A stretch of 64,000 nucleotides of DNA from Sabulibacter ruber (GCF_017355955.1 NZ_JAFFID010000001.1:496001-560000); one strand, 5' to 3'; counted from the stretch's first letter, positions 1 through 10,878 are shown. Numbers and translations: made by a program. The notes: a model not told the origin generated them from the letters alone.

Positions 1-1
1 C

Positions 2-2101
2 GAAGGATTGGTGACAGAGGTAAACCAGAGTTTCTGCGATGCCTGGAGGATCTCCAGGGATAAGGCTATAAACCGGCCGGCCTCCGCTTTTCTTCCTCCT
101 CACCTGATTTCCGTGGCAGAGCAATCGTTCAAGGAGGCGCTTTTAGGAAGCATGCTGCGGTGTGATCTGGAGTTTGAATGTGAATCGGGCCAAAGACGGG
201 TTTTTGACACCACCAAGTACCCTATCTGGGTGAATGGGCAGATTGTGGGTGTCCAAACCGTAGCCAAAGACATCACGCCTATGGTTCTGTCCTATGAGAC
301 CATCCAGCACCAGGCCCATAAACTGAACACCATTCTGGAAAGCATCACCGATGCGTTTCTCACCTTAAGCAAAGACTGGCAGATCACCTATATCAACAGC
401 GAAGCAGAAAACCTGCTGGCTTTGGATAGAAGGCAGCACATAGGCCTGAGCTTCTGGAACCTCTTACCAGAGGAAATGGGAAGCGAGATCTACCTACAAC
501 TTCTGCAAGCCTTGGAAACAGACTCAACCGTAGATTTCACTTCCTTTCTTAAAACCCATAGTAAATGGCTCCGGGTAAAGGCCTACCCCTCTGAGGAAGG
601 ACTATCTATCTACATTGACGATGTAACCCAGCAGGTGAAAGCGCAGCAAGAGTTGGAACGGCTCTCGTTGGTTGCCCGTCATACCACCAACGGGGTAGTA
701 ATCACAGGCAATTCCAATACCATAGAATGGGTCAACGAAGGCTTCACCAAACTAACGGGTTACACCCTGGAGGAGGCCGTGAACAGAACACCGGTAGAGT
801 TACTGAAAGGAGAAGAAACCAATGCTTCTACCATCCAGCGGATTTATGATGGGATTGAAAAACCGGAAGCGTTCAGAGAGGAAATCCTTGTTTATGGAAA
901 AACAGGCCAGAAAAGGTGGCTGGATGTAGAGCTTACCCCGGTGCTGAACGAAAAACAGGAACTCACAAAACGCATCAGAATACTCTCAGATATCACCGAC
1001 AGGAAAGCTACCCAGAAAGAATTAGAGAAGCTCTCACTGGTAGCCAGCAGAACCAACAACAGTGTGCTCATCGCCGATAAAAACTGGCACATAGAATGGA
1101 TAAACAACGGCTTTACGCGATTGTTTGGCTACAGCCCGGAGGAAGCCATTGGCAAAAAACCTTCTGACTTGCTGCACAGCACCAGAACCGACAAGACGGC
1201 CTTTGCCGCCCTGGAGCAGAATCTGCTTCGTGGAGAAGCGATATCCTTTGAGGTTCTGAACCTGAAGAAATCCGGGGAAGAAGTCTGGCTCTCGGTGGAA
1301 GTTTCCCCGGTACTGGATGAGCATGGCAACATCATCCGTTTTGTGGAAGTCCAGACCGATATAACCCCTCTTAAAACTTCTGAGCGGGAGTTAGCCAAGC
1401 TGGCCAAAGACCTCTACCGCCAGAACAGCGACCTTCAGCAGTTCACGTACATTATCTCGCATAACTTAAGGTCTCCGGTAGCCAATGCCATGGGGCTGGC
1501 AGACCTGCTGCTGAACACCGCCGCCGATAAAACCAAATTTGAGAAAACACTGGATTTTCTAAGGCAAAGTATCTACAAACTAGATACCGTACTTAAAGAC
1601 GTAAATACCATTCTGAGCATCAGAGACAAAAAAGGCAACCTGGAGCGGGAACTTGTCAACCTCAACGATGTAGTTTCCCAGGCCATGTCTTCTTTCTTTG
1701 TCACGCTTCAGAAAGAAGGAGCCAAAGTAAACATCAGCATCCCAGATGGGCTTACCCTTAAAGCCAACAAAGCCTACGTATACAGCGTTTTCTATAACCT
1801 TATTTCCAACGCCATAAAATACAGGTCGCAGGAACGTCCGCTTCAGGTAGATCTGAATTGCTTCGGGGATGAGCAGAAAGGCATCATCATCTCCTTCTCA
1901 GACAATGGCTCCGGTTTTGATGCCCAGAAAGAAAAGAAAAACCTGTTCAAGCTTTACAAACGGTTCCATCCTAAACAGGAAGGTCGAGGCATGGGGCTAT
2001 ACCTGGTTAAAAACCACATAGAGGCCATGGGAGGCAGAATAGAGGTATCCAGTAAGGTGGGCATAGGAACAAGTTTCCTCATTCACCTGCCGCAGGAGTA
2101 A
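2..2101 (+). CDS. Multi-PAS sensor histidine kinase, 5'-truncated by window edge
   Basis: The reading frame is open to the first base, so the N-terminus lies outside the window; the TTG at 8 is probably internal. Numbering from position 8, there is a partial PAS domain (about 1-92), then three more (about 100-215, 217-335, 340-460). The last two are near duplicates, both starting with LSLVA and carrying an 'IEWxNxGFTxLxGY' core. The kinase core follows: H-box SHNLRSP with phospho-acceptor His near residue 485, N-box NLISNAIKY, G1 DNGSGFD and G2 GRGMGLYL. No membrane segment is visible in this part, so it is likely a soluble sensor (inference). No response regulator is adjacent. The PAS ligand cannot be read from the sequence. 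The next gene begins about 400 bases later. Confidence 0.9.
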   Translation, partial: EGLVTEVNQSFCDAWRISRDKAINRPASAFLPPHLISVAEQSFKEALLGSMLRCDLEFECESGQRRVFDTTKYPIWVNGQIVGVQTVAKDITPMVLSYETIQHQAHKLNTILESITDAFLTLSKDWQITYINSEAENLLALDRRQHIGLSFWNLLPEEMGSEIYLQLLQALETDSTVDFTSFLKTHSKWLRVKAYPSEEGLSIYIDDVTQQVKAQQELERLSLVARHTTNGVVITGNSNTIEWVNEGFTKLTGYTLEEAVNRTPVELLKGEETNASTIQRIYDGIEKPEAFREEILVYGKTGQKRWLDVELTPVLNEKQELTKRIRILSDITDRKATQKELEKLSLVASRTNNSVLIADKNWHIEWINNGFTRLFGYSPEEAIGKKPSDLLHSTRTDKTAFAALEQNLLRGEAISFEVLNLKKSGEEVWLSVEVSPVLDEHGNIIRFVEVQTDITPLKTSERELAKLAKDLYRQNSDLQQFTYIISHNLRSPVANAMGLADLLLNTAADKTKFEKTLDFLRQSIYKLDTVLKDVNTILSIRDKKGNLERELVNLNDVVSQAMSSFFVTLQKEGAKVNISIPDGLTLKANKAYVYSVFYNLISNAIKYRSQERPLQVDLNCFGDEQKGIIISFSDNGSGFDAQKEKKNLFKLYKRFHPKQEGRGMGLYLVKNHIEAMGGRIEVSSKVGIGTSFLIHLPQE

Positions 2102-2400
2102 AGCAAAAACAAAGAGGATATAGCAGATTAACTGAATTGGAAAGAGCGGGCTGACTTAGATTCATTCCTGATGATCTGAGTCAGCCTTCTGCTTTAAAGA
2201 CTTAGTCCTTAGTGCACCTCTCCTGCTGTAAAGGTTTGCCCTGTATATTGCCTGGTGGTTTTGGCTAGCTTTAGGATAAATGAGCCTAAAACAGAAAACC
2301 TCCTTTCCTACTCCAACTTCAACTTATTAAGGCTTTCCTATTTCACACCCGTTAGTTTAGGTACATTTTTTTATTTTGGTTAATAAATTGAAATTAATTA

Positions 2401-2430
2401 TTGAAATATTAAAACATAGTATTATATTTC
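2401..2430 (+). promoter_or_regulatory. Candidate Bacteroidota sigma-A promoter before the CBS gene
   Basis: TTG at 2401-2403 and TATATTTC at 2423-2430 are 19 bases apart, close to the Bacteroidota consensus TTTG-N18/19-TAnnTTTG (one mismatch in each box). The 2102-2508 intergenic stretch becomes strongly AT-rich here. It could drive the CBS gene and perhaps read on into nuo, since no terminator is visible between 2940 and 3028. This is a motif match only. Confidence 0.4.
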
Positions 2431-2508
2431 CTTATCTGAAAAGATAAATCCCAAAATTGAAGAGGTTCCCCTCTTTTGGAAAACTATCAAAACGGAGGAA
2501 GAGGAAAA

Positions 2509-2940
2509 ATGGGAAAGGTAAGAAACATCTTAGCCAGCAAAGGGCACACTATTTTCTCTATTGAGCCCGATGAAACCGTGTACCAGGCACTTGAACTTAT
2601 GTGCGAGAAAAACCTGGGGGCCCTCCTGATTGTGGAACGTGGAAAATTTACCGGAATCTTCACCGAGCGTGATTACGCCCGCAAAGTAATCTTGAAAGGC
2701 AAGGCCTCTAAAGAAACGCTGGTCAGGGAAATCATGAGCGAACGCCCCATCACCGTTACTCCAGACACCTCCATTGAAGACTGCATGAAACTGATGACCC
2801 AAAGCTACATCCGGCACCTGCCCGTGCTGGAAAACGGCGAACTGGTGGGGCTGGTTTCCATTGGAGACGTTGTGAAGTACATCATTGAGGAACAGAAATA
2901 CATCATTGAGAACCTGGAGCACTACATTACCGGTCACTAA
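2509..2940 (+). CDS. CBS-domain protein (tandem CBS pair)
   Basis: A 143-residue stand-alone CBS-pair (Bateman) protein, a type that senses adenine nucleotides or related ligands. The first CBS covers about residues 8-65 (ending GIFTERDYARK) and the second about 75-130 (ending GLVSIGDVVKYI). These are the usual 'TERD' and 'SIGDV' ends of single-module CBS regulators. ATG 2509 is chosen because GGAGGAAGAGG lies at 2494-2504, an unusually good ribosome-binding site for this DNA. An in-frame TTG at 2476 would place that site inside the gene. The gene sits 87 bases before nuoA on the same strand. A link to respiration is possible from position only; no catalytic domain is attached. Confidence 0.88.
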   Translation: MGKVRNILASKGHTIFSIEPDETVYQALELMCEKNLGALLIVERGKFTGIFTERDYARKVILKGKASKETLVREIMSERPITVTPDTSIEDCMKLMTQSYIRHLPVLENGELVGLVSIGDVVKYIIEEQKYIIENLEHYITGH

Positions 2941-3027
2941 GGGGTACTAACCCGTAGTGTGTTCAATCCCTTCTCTTGCACTATGCTGTAACCAGAATCC
3001 AAACGATTCCCTGGAGGGGAATGCGCT

Positions 3028-3477
3028 TTGACCAATTCTACCCAAACAACCCTGCTCTGGCCTCTATTGGTCTATGCTGCCATTGTTCTCAGCTTAGCCG
3101 GAGTCATTCTGCTCATCTCCCACTTTCTGGGTGCCCGGCACCAGGAACGCGCCACCGCTGAGCCTTATGAGGGAGGCATTGTGAGCACGGGAACGGCCCG
3201 CCTGCGCTTCTCTTCCCAGTTCTACCTCATTGCCATGCTCTTCGTCATTTTCGATGTGGAGACCATTTTCATTGTGTCCTGGGCCATCGCGTTTCAGGAA
3301 CTGGGTTGGTACGGGTATTTCGGGGTGCTGGCATTTATAGTGCTGCTGGTGGTGGTGCTGATCTATGAGTGGCGCAACGGGGCGCTGGACTTTGGTCCGG
3401 ATGGTAGGAAGATTCTGCAGGCTTATAAGAAAATCACCCTAAAAGAAGAGACCCGGCATGAAGTGGTGGCTGAGTAG
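3028..3477 (+). CDS. nuoA: NADH-quinone oxidoreductase subunit A (TTG start)
   Basis: First gene of the complex I operon. NuoA is a small membrane subunit with three helices that helps form the quinone-channel entrance. Three hydrophobic segments are visible (about 10-32, 66-88, 94-116), and the family-typical stretch [20 protein letters not shown] follows the first loop. The start is the TTG at 3028, preceded by GGAGGGGA at 3013-3020. The ATG at 3021 is out of frame, so a non-ATG start appears genuine. The Lys/Glu-rich C-terminal tail overlaps nuoB by 20 bases, which suggests translational coupling. The length of 149 residues is normal for enterobacterial-type NuoA. Confidence 0.95.
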   Translation: MTNSTQTTLLWPLLVYAAIVLSLAGVILLISHFLGARHQERATAEPYEGGIVSTGTARLRFSSQFYLIAMLFVIFDVETIFIVSWAIAFQELGWYGYFGVLAFIVLLVVVLIYEWRNGALDFGPDGRKILQAYKKITLKEETRHEVVAE

Positions 3478-4096
3478 ACCAGAACAACCCACGGGCGCCG
3501 TGAAGGGCACAGGCTCCTACGAGGAAACCATGCAGCAGAGCATCATGCTCAGCTCCATGCAAAGTCTGCTGGCCTGGGGACGGAAGAACTCCATGTGGCC
3601 CTTTCACTTCGGGCTGTCCTGCTGTTTTGTGGAGATGGCCACCAGCATGACGCCCAAGTATGACCTGGCCCGCTTCGGGGCCGAGGTGATCCGGGGCACG
3701 CCCCGCGAAGCCGATGTCATGATCATTGCCGGCACGGTCTTCATCAAAATGGCTCCCATTATCCAGCGCCTGTACGAGCAGATGATGGAGCCCCGCTGGG
3801 TCATCTCCATGGGCTCCTGCGCCAACTCGGGAGGCATGTATGACATCTACAGCGTGGTGCAAGGGGTAGACAAATTCCTGCCCGTAGATCTGTACGTGCC
3901 CGGCTGCCCACCTCGCCCCGATGCGTTCATGGAAGGGCTGGTGCTGCTGTCAGAATCAGTGGGGAAAGAGAAGCGGCCGCTGAGCTGGAGCGTGGGCGAG
4001 CAAGGCATCATCCGTCCGGATAAAACGGAGGTAAAAGCCCGCAAAGTAGAGCACCGCCGGCAGATGACCGATTTCCGGTCGCCGGATGAGATATAA
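3458..4096 (+). CDS. nuoB: NADH-quinone oxidoreductase subunit B
   Basis: Carries the terminal [4Fe-4S] cluster N2 that passes electrons to quinone. The four ligands are visible: the adjacent pair Cys55-Cys56 in LSCCFVEM, Cys121 in MGSCANSGG and Cys150 in VPGCPPRP. The 212-residue length and the C-terminal tail match the E. coli-type subunit. It starts inside the end of nuoA, out of frame. It is followed by a 136-base gap before nuoCD in which no gene or hairpin is evident. Confidence 0.97.
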   Translation: MKWWLSRPEQPTGAVKGTGSYEETMQQSIMLSSMQSLLAWGRKNSMWPFHFGLSCCFVEMATSMTPKYDLARFGAEVIRGTPREADVMIIAGTVFIKMAPIIQRLYEQMMEPRWVISMGSCANSGGMYDIYSVVQGVDKFLPVDLYVPGCPPRPDAFMEGLVLLSESVGKEKRPLSWSVGEQGIIRPDKTEVKARKVEHRRQMTDFRSPDEI

Positions 4097-4232
4097 ATCA
4101 GGATACAATCCAGCAGAATTCAATACATCAGGATAAACTTAATAGTAAGTGGAACCCCGTCAGTGTAGAGGAATGAAATAGGCACACAAGGAAAGGGATC
4201 TGCCCCTGAACGGGGTACAAAACTCCTGTACA

Positions 4233-5984
4233 ATGGATAGCAACGGCAACCTTCTGGCGCAACTGCAATCCCGTTTCGGTGAGGGCACCTTTACCGTACA
4301 GGCCACCAAGGATGAGATCCTCACCCTCTGGATGCCTGTAGCCCAAGCCAAAGAGGTCCTGCGGTACCTCAAGAAAGAAATCCCGCAGCCCTTTCCTTTC
4401 CTTTACGACCTCTGCGCCCTAGACGAGCGCACCCGCAACCGGGCCACAAACCACGTCCCCCACGCCGATTTTACCATTGTTTACCACCTATTCTCCTATG
4501 CCCGGAACCAATTCATCCGACTGAAAGTAGGTCTGTTTGGAGAGTATCCTTCCCTGCCCAGTATCACCGGGCTGTGGGCCAACGCCAACTGGTACGAGCG
4601 GGAGATCTATGACCTCTTCGGGATTAAGTTCGAGGGCCACCCGCACCTGTCCCGCATTCTCATGCCGCGCACCTGGGAAGGCCACCCACTGCGCAAAGAG
4701 CACCCGGCCCGGGCCACGGAGATGGGACCTTTTAGGTTGTGGGACGAAAAACAGGACCGGGAGCAGGAGGCCTTGAAGTTCAAGCCCGAGGAATGGGGCA
4801 TGGCGCGCCAGAGCGAAGACAGTGATTTCATGTTCCTCAACATCGGGCCGCAGCACCCGGGCACCCACGGCGTTTTGCGCATCATTCTGCAACTGGACGG
4901 TGAAGACATTGTGGATGCCGTGCCCGAGATAGGTTTCCACCACCGTGGGGCCGAGAAGATGGGCGAGCGCCAATCATGGCACACTTATATTCCTTACACT
5001 GACCGCGTGGATTACCTGGGTGGCGTGATGAACAACCTAGCCTATCTGCTGGCGGTGGAGAAATTGGCGGGCATTGAGGTGCCGGAGCGGGTGAAGGTGA
5101 TCAGGGTGATGATGTGCGAGTTCTTCCGGATTGCGAGTCACCTGGTGTGGTACGGCACCTTTGCGCAGGATTTGGGGCAGCTCTCGCCGGTGTTCTACAT
5201 GTTCAGTGACCGGGAGAAAGTCTTTGAGGTGGTGGAGGCCATCTGTGGGGGGCGCATGCACCCCAACTGGTTCCGCATCGGGGGCGTGTCGCAGGATTTG
5301 CCCAAAGGTTGGGAAACGCTGGTGCAGGGTTTTCTGGACTATTTCCCCAAAAGGCTCAAAGAATACGACAGCATGGTGCTCAAGAACAGCCTGTTCAAAG
5401 CGCGTACGGTGGGCATCGGGATCTTCACCGCCGAGGAAGCCATTGAGTGGGGCGTGACCGGGGCCAACCTGCGGGCCTGCGGCATGGACTGGGATTTCCG
5501 GAAAACGCGGCCGTACTCAGGTTATGAGCTATTTGATTTTGAGGTACCCACCGGCCAGAACGGCGACTGCTATGACCGGGCGCTGGTGCGCGTGGCCGAG
5601 ATGCGGCAGAGCCTCCGCATTATTGAGCAGTGCCTCAAAAACATGCCCGCCGGTCCGTTCAAAGCCGATCACCCGCTCACCACGCCGCCCATCAAGAAGC
5701 ACACCATGCAGGACATCGAGACGCTCATCACGCACTTTTTGAACGTGAGTTGGGGACCGGTGATCCCGACGGGCGAGGCCATGAGCTGCATTGAGGCCAC
5801 CAAAGGCGCCAACAGCTATTACCTCACCTCAGATGGCAACACCTCGGCGTACCGCGTCCGCATCCGCACTCCCTCTTTCCCCCACATGCAGATGCTGCCC
5901 TACATCACCCGCGGCTATACCGTGGCCGATCTGCTCTCCATCCTGGGCGCCATGGACTACGTGCTGGCGGATATCGACCGGTAG
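4233..5984 (+). CDS. nuoCD: NADH-quinone oxidoreductase fused subunits C and D
   Basis: A single 583-residue protein joining the 30-kDa subunit (NuoC, about residues 1-185, with [11 protein letters not shown] and HPLRKEHP) to the 49-kDa subunit (NuoD, about 200-583, with [14 protein letters not shown] and GFHHRGAEK). NuoD forms the quinone-reduction site together with NuoB. Separate C and D genes are common in bacteria; the fusion is the enterobacterial arrangement and here comes with the E. coli-type gene order. No stop or frameshift interrupts the junction. A tandem octamer repeat begins four bases after the stop codon. Confidence 0.97.
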   Translation: MDSNGNLLAQLQSRFGEGTFTVQATKDEILTLWMPVAQAKEVLRYLKKEIPQPFPFLYDLCALDERTRNRATNHVPHADFTIVYHLFSYARNQFIRLKVGLFGEYPSLPSITGLWANANWYEREIYDLFGIKFEGHPHLSRILMPRTWEGHPLRKEHPARATEMGPFRLWDEKQDREQEALKFKPEEWGMARQSEDSDFMFLNIGPQHPGTHGVLRIILQLDGEDIVDAVPEIGFHHRGAEKMGERQSWHTYIPYTDRVDYLGGVMNNLAYLLAVEKLAGIEVPERVKVIRVMMCEFFRIASHLVWYGTFAQDLGQLSPVFYMFSDREKVFEVVEAICGGRMHPNWFRIGGVSQDLPKGWETLVQGFLDYFPKRLKEYDSMVLKNSLFKARTVGIGIFTAEEAIEWGVTGANLRACGMDWDFRKTRPYSGYELFDFEVPTGQNGDCYDRALVRVAEMRQSLRIIEQCLKNMPAGPFKADHPLTTPPIKKHTMQDIETLITHFLNVSWGPVIPTGEAMSCIEATKGANSYYLTSDGNTSAYRVRIRTPSFPHMQMLPYITRGYTVADLLSILGAMDYVLADIDR

Positions 5985-5987
5985 CGT

Positions 5988-6075
5988 GATTGAGAGATTG
6001 AGAGATTGAGTGATTGAGAGATTGAGTGATTGAGAGATTGAGTGATTGAGAGAATGAGTGTTTGAGTGAATGAGG
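5988..6075. repeat. Eleven tandem octamers, consensus GATTGAG(A/T)
   Basis: Eleven uninterrupted 8-bp units run from 5988 to 6075. The first eight alternate between GATTGAGA and GATTGAGT; the last three (GAATGAGT, GTTTGAGT, GAATGAGG) are decayed. The array sits directly after the nuoCD stop and about 310 bases before nuoE. A minus-strand open frame across it is only the repeat being read through. Confidence 0.95.
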
Positions 6076-6228
6076 AGGAAGCCTTCAGGATAAACGCTAA
6101 GGACTGCCTTTGAATTTCTGGCTGATTCTAAGAAAACAGGGCTTAAACGGCTGAAGATAAAATCAAGAAAGTTGAGGCTGGCGAAAGCAATCCGAAGGGT
6201 TTCTAAGATACAGTGAATGTCCACCTGA

Positions 6229-6278
6229 GTTCTCTGTTTTTAGGCTGGTTTCTGGAAAACAGGCCTGAGACAGAGAAC
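6229..6278. repeat. Intergenic inverted repeat between nuoCD and nuoE
   Basis: GTTCTCTG (6229-6236) is the exact inverse of CAGAGAAC (6271-6278). Inside it, AGGCTGGTTTCTGGAAAACAGGCCT forms an inner imperfect stem split by mismatches. It belongs to a hairpin series seen after many genes in this window. Inside the operon it could be an attenuator or an RNA-processing site (inference). Confidence 0.75.
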
Positions 6279-6383
6279 ATCAGGTGAGCTCATCTAGGAC
6301 GAAAACATCGACACAGATTCAATTATATACAGCAGGGCTGCTGCCTTTGCTGAGGAAAACAACCAAACCTAACCCAAGAACAG

Positions 6384-6848
6384 ATGCTGACCACGGAGGA
6401 AATCGCGCAGATTGAACATGAGATTAGCCTGGTGCCGCAGAAGAAGGCGGCCTGCATTGAGGCCTTGAAGGTGGTGCAGCAGCACCGCGGCTGGGTCTCA
6501 GATGAAGACCTCAAAGACACTGCTTCTATGCTGGGCATGTCTCCGGAGGAACTGGACAGCGTGGCTACGTTCTACAACCTCATCTTCCGGCAACCGGTGG
6601 GCCGCCACGTGATCCTGCTCTGCGACAGCATCAGTTGCTGGGTCATGGGCTACGAGCAGATCCGGGACCACCTGATGCAGAAACTGCAGATCAAGTACGG
6701 CGAGACTACCCCCGATGGCCGCTTCACGCTCCTGCCCAACGTCTGCCTGGGCACCTGCGACCGCGCCCCCGCCCTCATGATTGATGACCATCTGTACGAG
6801 AACGTGACCATTGAGGAGTTAGACGGAATCCTGCACCACCACAGATAA
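6384..6848 (+). CDS. nuoE: NADH-quinone oxidoreductase subunit E
   Basis: Thioredoxin-like [2Fe-2S] subunit of the NADH-dehydrogenase arm. The four cluster ligands are Cys80 and Cys85 (LLCDSISCW) and Cys121 and Cys125 (NVCLGTCDRAP). The 154 residues match the family length. A roughly 400-base spacer with the octamer array and an inverted repeat separates it from nuoCD, the largest gap in the operon, so a separate promoter or RNA-processing point may exist here. nuoF begins 18 bases downstream. Confidence 0.96.
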   Translation: MLTTEEIAQIEHEISLVPQKKAACIEALKVVQQHRGWVSDEDLKDTASMLGMSPEELDSVATFYNLIFRQPVGRHVILLCDSISCWVMGYEQIRDHLMQKLQIKYGETTPDGRFTLLPNVCLGTCDRAPALMIDDHLYENVTIEELDGILHHHR

Positions 6849-6866
6849 ACCGCCCCGGCAAAGCCC

Positions 6867-8141
6867 ATGGAAAGACCCTTGACCAAACACATCCACCCGG
6901 ATAGAGAACCCCTCAGCCTGCAGGAGTACGAGCGGGTGGGCGGCTACCAGGCGGTGCGGAAAGCCCTGCTGGAGCTCACGCCCGAGGCAGTGGTGACGCT
7001 GGTAAAAGACTCCAACCTGCGGGGCCGCGGCGGGGCCGGGTTCAACACCGGGCTCAAGTGGAGTTTCGTGCCCATGGGTCCGGACGTGCCCCGGCCCAAA
7101 TACCTGGTGGCGAACGCCGATGAAATGGAGCCCGGCACCTTCAAAGACCGCATGCTGCTGGAAGGCAATCCGCACCAATTGATTGAGGGCATGATCCTCG
7201 CGTCCTATGCCATCGGGGCGGATATTTCCTACGTGTTCCTGCGCTGGGCTTACAAGAAAGCCGCCCACGGCATCATCAAAGCCATTCAGGAAGCGTACGC
7301 GGCTGGTTACCTGGGGCAGAACATTTTAGGAACTGAGTTCAGCCTGGAGATGCACCTGCACACCGGGGTGGGCCGCTACATGTGCGGCGAGGAAACCGCC
7401 TTGCTCAACGCGCTGGAGGGCAAACGGGCCATGCCGCGGGCCAAACCACCGTTTCCGCAGGTGAGCGGACTTTACGGCAAACCCACCATCGTGAACAACG
7501 TGGAGACGCTCTGCTGCCTGCCGCACATCGTGAATCACGGCGCCGAATGGTTCAAGGGTTTGAGCCGCACCCAGGATGCGGGCACAAAGATCTACGGCGT
7601 GAGCGGCAAGGTGAAACGCCCCGGCGCCTGGGAACTGCCCATGGGCGTCACCATCCGGGAACTGGTGGAAGAGTACGCTGGCGGCATGCTGGATGGCTAC
7701 AAGTTCAAGGGGGCATTGCCCGGCGGCGCCTCCACCGATTTCCTGGTGGAGCAGCACCTGGACACGCCCATGGATTACACCTCCATCGCGGCGGCGGGCA
7801 GCCGCATGGGCACCGGTACCATGATCATCCTGGACGACCAGACCTGTCCCGTGGGCTTCGTGCACAACCTCCAGCATTTCTTCGCGCAGGAGTCCTGTGG
7901 TTTCTGTACGCCTTGCCGTGAGGGCCTGCCCTGGGTAGAGAAAGTACTGCTCTCCATTGACCGCGGCGAAGGTCGGCCCGAGGACATGAACATATTGGAT
8001 TTCCATACCAAATACCTTGGTCCGGGCAACACCTTCTGCGCCCTTGCCCCCGGTGCCATGGAACCCCTGCAAAGCGCCCTGAAATACTTCAGGGAGGATT
8101 TTGAACGCCACATCCACGATCACCAATGTCCCTGGAAGTAG
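6867..8141 (+). CDS. nuoF: NADH-quinone oxidoreductase subunit F (NADH/FMN site)
   Basis: Binds NADH, FMN and cluster N3. The glycine-rich NADH/FMN loop GRGGAGFNTGLKW lies near residues 53-65. The N3 ligands are Cys344, Cys347 and Cys350 (SCGFCTPCREG) plus Cys391 (TFCALAPGA). The length of 424 residues is typical. Its presence with NuoE and NuoG shows a true NADH-oxidising complex I rather than the shorter 11-subunit form found in some Bacteroidota. It ends one base before the nuoG start codon. Confidence 0.97.
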   Translation: MERPLTKHIHPDREPLSLQEYERVGGYQAVRKALLELTPEAVVTLVKDSNLRGRGGAGFNTGLKWSFVPMGPDVPRPKYLVANADEMEPGTFKDRMLLEGNPHQLIEGMILASYAIGADISYVFLRWAYKKAAHGIIKAIQEAYAAGYLGQNILGTEFSLEMHLHTGVGRYMCGEETALLNALEGKRAMPRAKPPFPQVSGLYGKPTIVNNVETLCCLPHIVNHGAEWFKGLSRTQDAGTKIYGVSGKVKRPGAWELPMGVTIRELVEEYAGGMLDGYKFKGALPGGASTDFLVEQHLDTPMDYTSIAAAGSRMGTGTMIILDDQTCPVGFVHNLQHFFAQESCGFCTPCREGLPWVEKVLLSIDRGEGRPEDMNILDFHTKYLGPGNTFCALAPGAMEPLQSALKYFREDFERHIHDHQCPWK

Positions 8142-8142
8142 C

Positions 8143-10878
8143 ATGCCTACCATCTACATAGACAACGTGCCCTACGAGGTGAAGCCCGGCAAAAACCTGC
8201 TGGAGGCCTGCCTGACCTTAGGCAAAGACCTGCCCTATTTCTGCTGGCACCCGGCCATGGGATCGGTGGGAGCCTGCCGCCAGTGCGCCGTGAAGGTCTT
8301 CAAAGACGAAGCAGATACCAAAGGCCGCCTCATCATGTCCTGCATGGAGCCGGTTCGCGACCAGATGCGCCTGTCCATTGAGGAGCCCGAGGCCAGGGAG
8401 TTCCGCGAGCACGTGATTGAGTGGCTCATGACCAATCACCCCCACGACTGCGCCGTCTGTGACGAAGGCGGCTCCTGCCACCTGCAGGACATGACCGTGA
8501 TGACGGGTCACGCCTACCGCCGCTTCCAGTTCAAGAAACGCACCTACCAGAACCAATACCTGGGCCCGTTCCTCAACCACGAGATGAACCGCTGCATCCA
8601 GTGCTACCGCTGCGTGCGCTACTATAAAGACTATGCCGGCGGCAAGGACCTGGACGTGTTCGGGGCGCACAACCACGTGTATTTCGGACGGGCCGAAGAT
8701 GGTGTGCTGGAGAGTGAGTTCAGCGGCAACCTGGTCGAGGTCTGCCCCACCGGCGTCTTCACCGACAAAACCCTGAAACAGCACTATACCCGCAAGTGGG
8801 ACCTGACCATGGCACCCTCGGTGTGCCACCACTGCAGCCTGGGCTGCAACATCACCGCGGGTGAACGCTACGGTTCTTTGCGGCAGATCGTGAACCGCTA
8901 CAACGGCGAGGTGAACGGTTACTTCCTCTGTGACCGGGGCCGTTTTGGCTATGAATTTGTGAACAGTCCGGCGCGGGTGAAAAAAGCCCTGGTGCGGAGT
9001 AAACTTCCCGAAGCGGTTTCCCGCGAGGAGGCTTTGCAGGAAGTAGGCGCAAAACTCAAAGGTGCCCGCCTGATCGGGATCGGGTCACCGCGGGCTTCGC
9101 TGGAATCCAACTTCGCGTTGAAAGCGCTGGTGGGCGAGGACAATTTCCACAGCGGAGTCTCAGACACCGACTATGACCTGGTGAACATGAGCCTGAAGAT
9201 TCTGCAGTCCACGCCGGCGCGCACCTTCAGTCTGCGGGAAGTGGAGAAAGCCGATGCCGTGTTCATCCTGGGCGAGGACCTGATCAATACCGCTCCCCTG
9301 CTGGGCTTGGCCGTTCGGCAATCGGTGCGGCAACAGCCTATGGAAACGGTTATGCAGGCCAGTATCCCCTACTGGCAGGATGCCGCCGCCCGCGAACTGG
9401 TGCAGGACCAGCACGGCCCGCTTTTCATGGCCACGCTCACCGCCACCAAACTGGATGAGATCACCACGGCCACGGTTCACGCCAGCCCAGATACCATCGC
9501 CCGGCTGGGTTTCGCCGTGGCCAACCTGATCAGCGCCGAGTCGCCGGAGGTGACGCATTTATCTGAGGAAGAACAGGCCTTAGCGGAGCAGATTGCCCAG
9601 GCTTTGGTGAAGGCCAAAAGGCCTTTGATCATTTCGGGTTGCTCCAGCGGCAGCGAAGCGGTATTGGAGGCGGCGGCCAACCTCACCGCGGCCTTACATG
9701 CCCAGAACCCTGAAACCGGCATCGTGCTCACCGTACCTGAGTGCAACAGCATGGGCCTAGCGATGCTGGGCGGCCACCGGTTGGATTCCGCGTTTGCGGC
9801 CATCCACAACAACTACGCCGATGCGGTCATCATCCTGGAAAACAACCTGCACCGCAGCGCGGACAAAGCAGAAGTAGACCGGTTCCTGGGCAAAGCCAAA
9901 CAGGTCATCGTGCTGGACCACCTGCACCACGCCACCTCCGAGAAGGCCCATGTAGTGCTGCCCGCCGGCGCCTTCTCTGAGGCAGACGGCACCCTGGTGA
10001 ACAACGAGGGTCGGGCCCAGCGCTTTTACCAGGTCTATCCTACCGCAGAGGATATTCAGGAAAGCTGGCGCTGGCTCGCGCAAATAGGCCAGGCCCTGCA
10101 CGTGCCCCTGATGAGCCAATGGGAAAACCTGGACGATGTTACGCGGGCGCTCATGGAAAACGAACCCAGGTTCAAGGGACTGGAAGCCATTGCGCCACCC
10201 GCCGGTTTCCGGATTGCGGGCCAGAAAGTACCGCGCGAGACCCATCGGTTCAGCGGCCGCACTGCCATGTTTGCCCATCACAGCGTAAGCGAGCCCAAAC
10301 CACCCGAAGACCCCGATGCCCCGCTTACCTTCACCATGGAGGGTTACCGCGGGCAACCGCCTTCGCCCATCACGCCTTTCTTCTGGGCGCCGGGCTGGAA
10401 CTCCATGCAATCGGTGAACAAGTACCAGGACGAAGTGGGCGGCCACCTGCGGTACGGTGATCCAGGCGTCCGGCTCATAGAGCCCGGGCAGAACGGTACC
10501 CACCGCTTTTACCATGATGTGCCCGAGGACTTCCAGCCGCTGAAAGACCACCTGTTCTTGCTGCCGCTGCCCCACATTTTCGGGTCTGAAGAGCTGAGCA
10601 GTTTTTCGCCCGGAATCGCAGAAAGAGCCCCAAAACCCTTCGTGGCCCTGAACCCACTGGACGCGCAGAAGTATGGACTGGAAGCCGGGGAGATCCTCAG
10701 CTTTTCCTTGAACCACCAGACCTTCCGGTTGCCGGTGAAACTGTATCCTGAGCTACCACTTGGCACCGCGGGGTTACCCAAAGGCCTGCCCGATGTTCCT
10801 TTTGCTGAAGTACCCGCCTGGGCCATCATCCTTAAACAAGAACCGGCATGGAAGAATCAACCTCACACTATCTCCTGA
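8143..10878 (+). CDS. nuoG: NADH-quinone oxidoreductase subunit G, long enterobacterial type
   Basis: Large iron-sulfur subunit of 911 residues. The start [13 protein letters not shown] at 8143 matches the known NuoG N-terminus; an in-frame TTG at 8101 would overlap nuoF by 41 bases and adds no recognisable sequence. Seen in order: plant-type [2Fe-2S] ligands ([15 protein letters not shown]), the HxxxC-type N5 site ([12 protein letters not shown]), N4 ([10 protein letters not shown]) and the extra N7-type set (CHHCSLGCN with a Cys in FLCDRGRFG). A long molybdopterin-oxidoreductase-like region follows. Its length is like E. coli NuoG. It overlaps nuoH by 31 bases. Confidence 0.97.
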   Translation: MPTIYIDNVPYEVKPGKNLLEACLTLGKDLPYFCWHPAMGSVGACRQCAVKVFKDEADTKGRLIMSCMEPVRDQMRLSIEEPEAREFREHVIEWLMTNHPHDCAVCDEGGSCHLQDMTVMTGHAYRRFQFKKRTYQNQYLGPFLNHEMNRCIQCYRCVRYYKDYAGGKDLDVFGAHNHVYFGRAEDGVLESEFSGNLVEVCPTGVFTDKTLKQHYTRKWDLTMAPSVCHHCSLGCNITAGERYGSLRQIVNRYNGEVNGYFLCDRGRFGYEFVNSPARVKKALVRSKLPEAVSREEALQEVGAKLKGARLIGIGSPRASLESNFALKALVGEDNFHSGVSDTDYDLVNMSLKILQSTPARTFSLREVEKADAVFILGEDLINTAPLLGLAVRQSVRQQPMETVMQASIPYWQDAAARELVQDQHGPLFMATLTATKLDEITTATVHASPDTIARLGFAVANLISAESPEVTHLSEEEQALAEQIAQALVKAKRPLIISGCSSGSEAVLEAAANLTAALHAQNPETGIVLTVPECNSMGLAMLGGHRLDSAFAAIHNNYADAVIILENNLHRSADKAEVDRFLGKAKQVIVLDHLHHATSEKAHVVLPAGAFSEADGTLVNNEGRAQRFYQVYPTAEDIQESWRWLAQIGQALHVPLMSQWENLDDVTRALMENEPRFKGLEAIAPPAGFRIAGQKVPRETHRFSGRTAMFAHHSVSEPKPPEDPDAPLTFTMEGYRGQPPSPITPFFWAPGWNSMQSVNKYQDEVGGHLRYGDPGVRLIEPGQNGTHRFYHDVPEDFQPLKDHLFLLPLPHIFGSEELSSFSPGIAERAPKPFVALNPLDAQKYGLEAGEILSFSLNHQTFRLPVKLYPELPLGTAGLPKGLPDVPFAEVPAWAIILKQEPAWKNQPHTIS

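Noticed and set aside
5988..6075. CRISPR array
   Set aside because: Units are contiguous octamers without spacers, and no cas genes are present.
5829..6224. 131-codon minus-strand frame across the octamer array
   Set aside because: It consists of nuoCD antisense plus the translated repeat (SLNLSITQ units). No coding evidence.
7326..8153. 275-codon minus-strand frame opposite nuoF
   Set aside because: Shadow of nuoF in GC-rich DNA; the plus-strand gene has all NuoF ligands.
9757..10716. 319-codon minus-strand frame opposite nuoG
   Set aside because: Shadow frame; no domain recognised, whereas nuoG continues without a break.
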